64,000 nucleotides of DNA, from positions 62,001 through 126,000 of the forward strand of contig NZ_SMLB01000003.1 in assembly GCF_004349105.1 (NCBI RefSeq), given 5' to 3'. A program made the position numbers and the translations under genes. This document shows positions 56,415 through 64,000 of this stretch, piece after piece (positions within the stretch are counted from its first letter, which is position 1; each line of letters begins with the position of its first letter). Under the pieces are notes generated by a model. It made no database searches. It was not told where the DNA came from and was given only the letters and a program-made list of their open reading frames with translations. The DNA is from Jiangella aurantiaca. Lineage in GTDB: Bacteria; Actinomycetota; Actinomycetes; Jiangellales; Jiangellaceae.

Positions 56415-57052
56415 GCCGGCGCATCCTCGTGGTCGACAACTACGACAGCTTCGTCTTCAACCTGGTCCAGTACCTCGCGCAGCTCGGCGCCGACTGCGAC
56501 GTGCGCCGCAACGACGAGATCGGCTCGACCGACGGCTACGACGGCATCCTGCTCTCGCCCGGGCCCGGCACGCCGGAGAAGGCCGGCGGCTGCATCGACC
56601 TCATCCATGCGCTGGCCGGGCGCACCCCGATCTTCGGCGTGTGCCTCGGCCTGCAGGCCATCGGCGTCGCGTACGGCGCCACCGTCGGCCGCGCGCCGGA
56701 GCTGCTGCACGGCAAGACCAGCCAGGTCCACCACGACGGCGACGGCGTCCTGGCCGGGCTGGCCAGCCCGTTCACGGCCACCCGCTACCACTCGCTGGCC
56801 GTCGAGCCCGACACCGTCCCGGCCGAGCTGGAAATCACGGCGCGCACCGCGGGCGGCGTCGTCATGGCCATGCGGCACCGGTCGCTGCCGGTCGAGGGGG
56901 TCCAGTTCCACCCGGAGTCGGTGCTCACCGAGGGCGGCCACCGCATGCTGGCCAACTGGCTCACCGTCTGCGGCGACGACGGCGCGGTCGCACGGTCCGC
57001 AGGGCTCGCCCCGGTGGTTTCGCACGGCCCGTCCGCCGACCTGCGCGTCTGA
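56411..57052 (+). CDS. trpG: Anthranilate/aminodeoxychorismate synthase glutamine amidotransferase
   Basis: 213 residues, GTG in a four-base overlap with the DUF881 gene. Class I amidotransferase: VVDNYDSFVFNLVQYL, SPGPGTPEKAG, nucleophile Cys in FGVCLGLQAIG and the His/Glu dyad in GVQFHPESVLTEGG. It provides ammonia to TrpE or PabB, neither of which is adjacent; whether it serves tryptophan, folate or both cannot be read here. Confidence 0.93.
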   Translation: MSRRILVVDNYDSFVFNLVQYLAQLGADCDVRRNDEIGSTDGYDGILLSPGPGTPEKAGGCIDLIHALAGRTPIFGVCLGLQAIGVAYGATVGRAPELLHGKTSQVHHDGDGVLAGLASPFTATRYHSLAVEPDTVPAELEITARTAGGVVMAMRHRSLPVEGVQFHPESVLTEGGHRMLANWLTVCGDDGAVARSAGLAPVVSHGPSADLRV

Positions 57053-57082
57053 CGGCGATCGCCTCACACGAGAGCCGCGACG

Positions 57083-58963
57083 TTACTCGGTACTCCCGCC
57101 GATCAGGCCTTCGTCGGTTCCACTGTCCGTGCCCTGGTCCGTCCCCTGGTCGGTGCCCTGCTCGCCGGAGTCCGTGCCGCCCTCGCCGGACTCGTTGCCC
57201 GGCGTCTCGGTCTCGGTGGGCGTTTCGGTCGGCGTGTCCGTCTCGGTCTCCGTCGGCTCCTCGGTGGGCTCGGGTGCCTGAGCGACGTAGATGATGACGG
57301 TGTCGCCCTCTTCGAGCTCGGCGCCGCTGTCCGCGCCCGGCTCCTGGCGGAAGACCTGGCCCTCCGGCTGGTCGCCGGTCTCCTCGCGCCGGACGTCGGC
57401 CTCCAGGCCGAGCCGCTGCAGCTCGTTGACGGCGGCGTCCTCGCTCAGGCCGATCAGGTTCGGCACCGGAATCGCCACTTCGCCGCTGGAGATGGTGATG
57501 TTGACCGTGGTGCCGGGCGGGACCGGGGTGTTGCCCTCTGGCTCGGTCGCCAGGACGGTGCCGGCCTCTTCCTCACTGTCCCGCCGGCTGACGTTGCCCG
57601 GTTGCAATCCTGCATCGCGGATCAACTGCTCGGCCTCCGCTTGCGGCCGTCCGACGACGGCCGGCACCGGAACCATCTCGGGTGCGACACCGACCACTAT
57701 CGTCACCGAGGAGCCCTCGTCCAGCTGAGTGGACGGCCGCGGGTCTTGGCGGATCACCGTGTCGATCTGTGCTTCGTCCTCGACGGGCTCGGTCTCGACA
57801 GTCGGTTCGAGGTTCTCGTCGGCCAGTCTGGCCTCGGCCTGTTCCTGCGTCATGCCGACAAGGTCGGGCACGGTCGCCTGTGCCGTGCCACCGGAGTTGA
57901 AGATCAGGTAGCCGATCAGCCCGGCGATCGCCAGGATGGCCAGCGCGCCGAGCACGACGGCCCACCAGCTGAAGCCCTTGCGCTGGTCCTCGTCCTCCTC
58001 GTCCACGAGCTCGTCGGGATACGGGGTGGCGTCGTCGAGCGGCAGCGCGCCGGCGGCGACAGTGGGCGCGGCGTTCGCGATCAGCTGCGTCGCGGCGGAC
58101 GTGTCCGCGGCCGCCGCCACCGGCAACCCGGCGGCGGCGCGCTCGAGGTCGGTGCGCATCTCGTACGCGCTCTGGTACCGGTGCAGGCGGTCCTTGGCCA
58201 GCGCCTTCATCACGATGGCGTCGAGCTCTGGCGTGATGTTCGGGTCGAGCGCCGACGGCGGCGTGGGCATCTCGCGCACGTGCGACACCGCCACTGATAC
58301 CAGCGACTCGCCGATGAACGGCGGCCGGCCGGTGAGCAGTTCGTAGAGCACGCAGCCGCTGGCATAGAGGTCGCTGCGGGCGTCGGCCTGCTCGCCGCGG
58401 GCCTGCTCGGGCGAGATGTACTGCGCGGTCCCGACGACGGCGGCGGTCTGGGTCAGCGCCATGCCGGTGTCGGCGAGCGACCGCGCGATACCGAAGTCGG
58501 TGACCTTGACCTCGCCACCGCTCGTGATCATGATGTTGCCGGGCTTGATGTCGCGGTGGACGATGCCGGCGCGGTGGCTGTACTCCAGCGCGTCGAGTGT
58601 CGCGACCAGGATCTCGATCGACCGCTCAGGCGTGAACCGCTGCTGCTCCTGCAGTATCTCGCGCAGCGTCTGGCCCTCGACGTACTCCATGACGATGTAC
58701 GGAATACGGTGGCCGTCGATGTAGTCCTCGCCGGTGTCGTAGACGGCGACGATGTTGCGGTGGTTGAGGGACGCCGCCGACTGCGCCTCACGGCGGAACC
58801 GGGCCTGGAACGTGGCGTCGCTCGCGTGGTCGACCCGCAGCATCTTCAGAGCGACGATGCGGCCCAGCCGGGAGTCGCGGCCGCGGCGGACCTCGGCCAT
58901 GCCTCCACGGCCGATCACCTCGCCCAGCTCGTAGCGATCTCCTAGGAGTCGCAACTCGTTCAT
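57083..58963 (-). CDS. pknB: Ser/Thr protein kinase PknB with three PASTA domains
   Basis: 626 residues. Cytoplasmic kinase (about 1-275) with GEVIGRGGMAEVRRG, VALKML, catalytic HRDIKPGNIM and DFGIARS, and the activation loop with TQTAAVVGTAQYISPEQ. A transmembrane helix at about 335-355 is followed by three PASTA repeats (about 360-430, 430-497, 497-565) and a Thr/Glu/Gly-rich tail of about 55 residues. PknB senses muropeptides or lipid II and phosphorylates division and wall proteins such as CwlM and FhaA. No pknA is present in this operon, unlike in mycobacteria. Ends 30 nt from the convergent trpG. Confidence 0.95.
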   Translation of the reverse strand: MNELRLLGDRYELGEVIGRGGMAEVRRGRDSRLGRIVALKMLRVDHASDATFQARFRREAQSAASLNHRNIVAVYDTGEDYIDGHRIPYIVMEYVEGQTLREILQEQQRFTPERSIEILVATLDALEYSHRAGIVHRDIKPGNIMITSGGEVKVTDFGIARSLADTGMALTQTAAVVGTAQYISPEQARGEQADARSDLYASGCVLYELLTGRPPFIGESLVSVAVSHVREMPTPPSALDPNITPELDAIVMKALAKDRLHRYQSAYEMRTDLERAAAGLPVAAAADTSAATQLIANAAPTVAAGALPLDDATPYPDELVDEEDEDQRKGFSWWAVVLGALAILAIAGLIGYLIFNSGGTAQATVPDLVGMTQEQAEARLADENLEPTVETEPVEDEAQIDTVIRQDPRPSTQLDEGSSVTIVVGVAPEMVPVPAVVGRPQAEAEQLIRDAGLQPGNVSRRDSEEEAGTVLATEPEGNTPVPPGTTVNITISSGEVAIPVPNLIGLSEDAAVNELQRLGLEADVRREETGDQPEGQVFRQEPGADSGAELEEGDTVIIYVAQAPEPTEEPTETETDTPTETPTETETPGNESGEGGTDSGEQGTDQGTDQGTDSGTDEGLIGGSTE

Positions 58964-59048
58964 TGTCCGGCCCTTTCTCGACTCAACCTCGCGCAGGCTA
59001 CCCGTTCCGGCGGTCGTGGCGCTGCCTGTGACCGAACAGTGGCGATGG

Positions 59049-60518
59049 TCACGATCCCAACACCGCCTCCATGACGTCCCTGGCGATCGGCGCCGCCAGC
59101 CGTCCGCCGCCGATGTCGCTGCGGGCGGTGTCGGGCGCCTCTTCGATGACGACGGCGACCGCGACGCTGGGCTCGTCGGCCGGCGCGAACGACGTGAACC
59201 ACGCGTACGGCGGCCGGTCGGGCGAGCTCTGGGCGGTGCCGGTCTTGCCGGCGACCTGGATGCCCGCGATCTGGGCGTTCTCGCCGGTGCCGTTCTCGAC
59301 GACGTCGACCATCATCTGGGTCAGCTGCTCGGCGGTCTCCGGCGACACGGCGCGGGTGCGCTCCTCCGGCTCGGTCCGTTCGATCGGGCTGACGAGATCC
59401 GGGCCGCTGACCTCGCGGACGAGGTACGGCTCCATCAGTACGCCGTCGTTGGCGATGGCGGCGGAGACCATGGCCATCTGCAGCGGCGTCGCCTGGACGT
59501 CGAACTGGCCGATCGCCGACAGCGCCGTCTGCGGCTCGTCCGGGTCGGCCGGGAACACGCTGGTCGCGGCGTTCATGTCGTCGTTGGTCAGCGGCTGCGT
59601 GTCGAAGCCGAACTTCTCGGCCTGCTCGCGCAGGGCATCGTCGCCCAGTTCGTTGCCGAGATAGGCGAACGCGGTGTTGCACGAGATGCGCAGCGCCTCG
59701 GTGAGCGACGGTGTGCCGTCCAAGCAGGCCTCCCCGCTCTGGTTCGGCAGGTTGGTGTTCGTGAGCGGCAGGTCGTACTCGGCCGGGCCCGGCACCTCGG
59801 TGTCAGGATCGAACTCGCCGGACTCCAGCGCCGCCGCGGCCGTGACCAGCTTGAACACCGATCCCGGTGGGAGCCGCTGGGCGATCGCGCGGTTGAGGTC
59901 GGGCTTGTCCGGGTCGGCCTCCAGCGCCTGACGGGTGGCCGTCTGCTCCTCGATCGAGTGGCTGGCCATCGGGTTGGGGTCGTACGACGGCGAGCTGACC
60001 ATGGCCAGGATCGCGCCGGTCTGGACGTCGATGGCGACGACGGCGCCCTTGTAGCCGCTCTCGGTGAGGCCGTTCCACGCCGCCTGCTGGGCCGCGGGGT
60101 CGATGGTCAGCCGGACGGCGCCGCCGCGCGGCTCCTCGCCGGTGACGAGGTCGATCAACCGGCGGACGAACAGCCGGTCGTCGTCGCCGGACAGGATGTC
60201 GTTCTGCGCCCGCTCGAGCGCAGTCCGCCCGTAGTTGTAGGAGTAGTAGCCGGTCAACGGCGCGTAGATGGGGCCCTCGGGGTACTGCCGCAGGAACTGG
60301 TACTCGTCGTCGACCGGCGTCGACTGCGCGATCGGGGTGTCGTCGGCGAGCAGGATCGGGCCACGCTCGCGCGAGTACTCGTCGAGCAGGACCCGGCGGT
60401 TCTCCGAACGCGCGTTGAGGTCGTCGGCCCAGAACGCCTGCACGTACGTCGCGTTGATGAGCAGCGCGACGCAGAGCAGCAGGCAGCCGGCGGAGATGCG
60501 GCGGATCGGGGAGTTCAT
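59049..60518 (-). CDS. pbpA: Penicillin-binding protein A (class B transpeptidase)
   Basis: 489 residues from ATG 60518. N-terminal anchor (CLLLCVALLINATYVQAF), a dimerisation-type domain and a transpeptidase domain with the SxxK motif in PPGSVFKLVTAAAAL, SCN in LRISCNTAFAYLG and KTG in VAGKTGTAQSS. Works with the RodA protein encoded upstream. Overlaps the rodA stop by four bases. The much longer open frame beyond 60518 is a chance reading through rodA and pstP. Confidence 0.94.
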   Translation of the reverse strand: MNSPIRRISAGCLLLCVALLINATYVQAFWADDLNARSENRRVLLDEYSRERGPILLADDTPIAQSTPVDDEYQFLRQYPEGPIYAPLTGYYSYNYGRTALERAQNDILSGDDDRLFVRRLIDLVTGEEPRGGAVRLTIDPAAQQAAWNGLTESGYKGAVVAIDVQTGAILAMVSSPSYDPNPMASHSIEEQTATRQALEADPDKPDLNRAIAQRLPPGSVFKLVTAAAALESGEFDPDTEVPGPAEYDLPLTNTNLPNQSGEACLDGTPSLTEALRISCNTAFAYLGNELGDDALREQAEKFGFDTQPLTNDDMNAATSVFPADPDEPQTALSAIGQFDVQATPLQMAMVSAAIANDGVLMEPYLVREVSGPDLVSPIERTEPEERTRAVSPETAEQLTQMMVDVVENGTGENAQIAGIQVAGKTGTAQSSPDRPPYAWFTSFAPADEPSVAVAVVIEEAPDTARSDIGGGRLAAPIARDVMEAVLGS

Positions 60519-61902
60519 CTGATTCTCACGACCTGGGTGACGGCGGTGTCCGCCAGCGAGGAGGACGACGACGGCGGCGCGGGCCGCCGGGCCGCGTCTG
60601 ACAACCGGATCAGCAGTGCGACCAGCACCCAGTTCATCACCAGCGACGAGCCGCCGAGGGACAGGAACGGCGTGGTCAGACCGGTCAGCGGGATCAGCCG
60701 GGTGACGCCGCCGAGCACGATGAACACCTGCAGGAAGAACCCGGCGGCCAGCCCCGCGGCCAGCAGCTTGCCGAACGGGTCGCGCAGCAGCAGGCCGGCC
60801 CGCAGGCCGCGGGAGGCCAGCAGCGCGTACAGCAGGATGATCGCGATGAGCCCGGTGAGCCCGAGCTCCTCGCCCAGCGCCGAGCCGATGAAGTCGCTCT
60901 CGGCGATCGGCGTCAGGTCCGGGCGGCCCTGGCCGAGGCCGGTGCCGAGCAGGCCGCCGTACGCCAGTCCGTAGAGCGACTGCGCGACCTGCCCCTGCGG
61001 GTCGATGAACGGGTCGCGCCAGAACTCGATGCGCTCCGCGACGTGCGAGACGACGGCGTTCGCGGCGAACCCGCCGGCCAGGATCAGCAGCAGGCCGAGG
61101 ATGATCCACGAGATCCGCTCGGTGGCGACGTAGATCATCAGCACGAAGATGCCGAACAACAGCACCGACGGGCCGAGGTCGTTCTGCACGACGAGGATGC
61201 CCAGGGCGGCGAGCCAGACCAGCAGGATCGGCCCGAGATCGCGGGCCCGTGGCAGGTCGACGCCGAGGAACCGGCGTCCGGCCAGCGCCAGCGCGTCGCG
61301 GGTCTGCACCAGGTAGGCGGCGAACGCGATGATCAGGATGATCTTGGCGGCCTCGCCCGGCTGGAACGTCATGGGACCGACGTTGATCCAGATGCGGGCG
61401 CCGCGGATCGAGTGGCCGATGACCGGCAGCAGCGGCAGCATCAGGAGCAGCAGCCCGGCCAGCCCGGCGAGGTACGGCAGCCGCGACAACACTCGGTGGT
61501 CGCGCACGAACAACAGCACGCAGACGAACAGCGCGACGCCGACCGCCATCCAGGTCAGCTGGGTGGACGCCCGGGTCGTCCCGTCGGCGATGTCGAGCCG
61601 GTGGATCATCGCCAGACCCAGCCCGCAGAGGGTGACGACGATCGGCAGGATGACGGGATCGGCGTACGGCGCCCGGATGCGGATGACGATGTGCGCCACC
61701 GCCGTGGCGGCCGACAGCCCGCCGAGGTAGGCCAGCGCGTTCGGCGGCACCCGGCCGAGTGCGCCGAGGTCGACGCTCACGTAGGCGAACGTCGCGATGC
61801 CGATGGCGAAGATCAGCAGCACCAGCTCGGTCCCCCGGCCGCGGCGCGGGGCGACGGTCTCGGGCGCCGGTGGTTCGGTGCGGGCGCGTGCGCGGTCGAG
61901 AC

Positions 61903-61906
<4 letters not shown>
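60515..61906 (-). CDS. rodA: SEDS peptidoglycan glycosyltransferase RodA/FtsW
   Basis: 463 residues with about twelve transmembrane helices. SEDS motifs VQNDLGPSVLLFGIFVLMIY, GTGLGQGRPDLTPIAESDFI and the GEELGLTG segment are present. It polymerises glycan from lipid II together with PbpA. Overlaps pstP by four bases. Confidence 0.94.
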
Positions 61907-63363
<1,457 letters not shown>

Positions 63364-63369
63364 CGACAC

Positions 63370-63846
63370 CTACTTCCGCAGCTCGACGACGGTCTTGCCG
63401 AGCCGGAACCGGCTGCGGGCGGTGACCGGCGTGCTGCGTGTGAGTCGCTGGTTGCCGACGTAGGTGCCGTTGGTGGAGCCGAGGTCCTCGACGTACCACT
63501 GATTATCGTGGAACCGCAGCCGGGCGTGTTGCGTGGACACGTACTCGTCGGACAGCGGCACGGTGCAGTCGGCCCCACGGCCGAACGTCACGGGGGTGCC
63601 GTCGAGCGGCACGGACTTGCCGGTGTCGGGCCCCTCGACGATGAACGCCCTGGTCGGGGTGCCCTTGGCGCCGCGCGGCTGACGGTTCTGCCGAGCCGCC
63701 TCGCGGGCCTCGCGCTGCGGCTTGGGCTGCTTGGGCGGCCGCACGCCGAAGAGGTCGGCCCGCATGGCCGACGTGACGGAGAGGATCAACAGCCACAGCA
63801 CGGCCAGGAAGCCGAGCTTGATGACCGTGAGTGTCAGTTCCGACAC
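63370..63846 (-). CDS. fhaB: FHA-domain protein FhaB (FipA)
   Basis: 158 residues, GTG start. An N-terminal membrane helix (about 9-27), a basic Gln/Arg-rich linker and an FHA domain (about 65-150) with FGRGADCTVPLSDEYVSTQH and DLGSTNGTYVGNQRL, which bind phosphothreonine. In mycobacteria it links PknB signalling to FtsZ-FtsQ and elongation. Confidence 0.93.
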   Translation of the reverse strand: MSELTLTVIKLGFLAVLWLLILSVTSAMRADLFGVRPPKQPKPQREAREAARQNRQPRGAKGTPTRAFIVEGPDTGKSVPLDGTPVTFGRGADCTVPLSDEYVSTQHARLRFHDNQWYVEDLGSTNGTYVGNQRLTRSTPVTARSRFRLGKTVVELRK

Positions 63847-63850
63847 TCGT

Positions 63851-64000
63851 TCACCTCCCGGGACTGCGCCGACGGACGTCGATCACGGTGGAGCCGATCA
63901 CGATGCGGGAACCGTCGGTCAGGGGCGCCTGGCCCACCCGGGCGCCGTCGACGACCGTCCCGTTGGTGGAGCCGAGGTCGACGGCGACCAGCTGGGACTG
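63851..64000 (-). CDS. fhaA: FHA-domain protein FhaA, C-terminal part only
   Basis: Partial gene running off the window end: the last 49 residues, VDLGSTNGTVVDGARV then GSRIVIGSTVIDVRRRSPGR, followed by TGA at 63851-63853. This is the end of an FHA domain; with fhaB immediately downstream it is almost certainly FhaA, the phospho-PknB/MviN partner. Four bases separate its stop from the fhaB start codon. Confidence 0.88.
   Translation of the reverse strand, partial: QSQLVAVDLGSTNGTVVDGARVGQAPLTDGSRIVIGSTVIDVRRRSPGR

Overview
This is the origin-of-replication region of a very high-GC actinobacterium. The gene order cwlM / parB-parA-rsmG-jag-yidC-yidD-rnpA-rpmH / dnaA-dnaN-gnd-recF-dciA-gyrB-gyrA, followed by a DUF3566 membrane protein, tRNA-Ile and tRNA-Ala and, further on, the ppiA-rhomboid-crgA-DUF881-trpG-pknB-pbpA-rodA-pstP-fhaB-fhaA block, is the classic actinobacterial oriC neighbourhood. 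GTG starts and four-base overlaps between stop and start codons are frequent. The species cannot be read from the window; a Jiangellales or Nocardioidales-like actinomycete would fit, but that is a guess.

Layout. (1) 0.4-10.7 kb: a small protein with two ribbon-helix-helix-like halves, then a Tad/Flp pilus operon (SAF/CpaB protein, CpaE-like protein with a degenerate P-loop, TadA ATPase, TadB, TadC, Flp pilin, three TadE/TadG-type pseudopilins). It ends in a 1074-residue membrane protein that joins two LysM domains to a cytoplasmic BTAD/SARP-type regulator. A terminator hairpin separates it from two convergent secreted/lipoprotein genes. (2) 12.5-21.4 kb: cell-wall amidase (CwlM type), aminotransferase, D-Ala-D-Ala ligase, then on the minus strand parB, parA, rsmG, jag, yidC, yidD, rnpA and rpmH. 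(3) 21.4-33.8 kb: two DnaA-box clusters flanking dnaA, then dnaA, dnaN, gnd, recF, dciA, gyrB, gyrA and DUF3566. Four parS or parS-like sites lie between 12.4 and 27.4 kb. (4) 33.9-53.0 kb: two tRNAs, then what looks like an accessory insertion relative to the compact order known from mycobacteria: a TipA-like MerR regulator with an internal start, small cysteine-containing ORFs, a luciferase-like/berberine-bridge-like fusion oxidase beside an HxlR regulator, a GlcD-GlcF type fusion, an ECF sigma factor, and a cobalamin-riboswitch operon for corrinoid uptake and late B12 assembly (btuF-btuC-btuD-cobD-cobQ-cobS-cobUC fusion-cobT). (5) 53.1-64 kb: ppiA, rhomboid protease, crgA, DUF881, trpG, then the minus-strand cell-wall/phosphosignalling operon fhaA-fhaB-pstP-rodA-pbpA-pknB with a single PASTA kinase.

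Points beyond routine annotation: a dispersed palindromic repeat family (three copies, one translated inside the cobUC fusion gene); a DnaA-box cluster far from oriC in a convergent intergenic region; parS sites embedded in the coding starts of rsmG and parB; a sharply bounded patch of A/T-ending codons inside gyrA; a probable TipAS-like internal translation start; and the membrane-bound LysM-BTAD protein closing the pilus operon.
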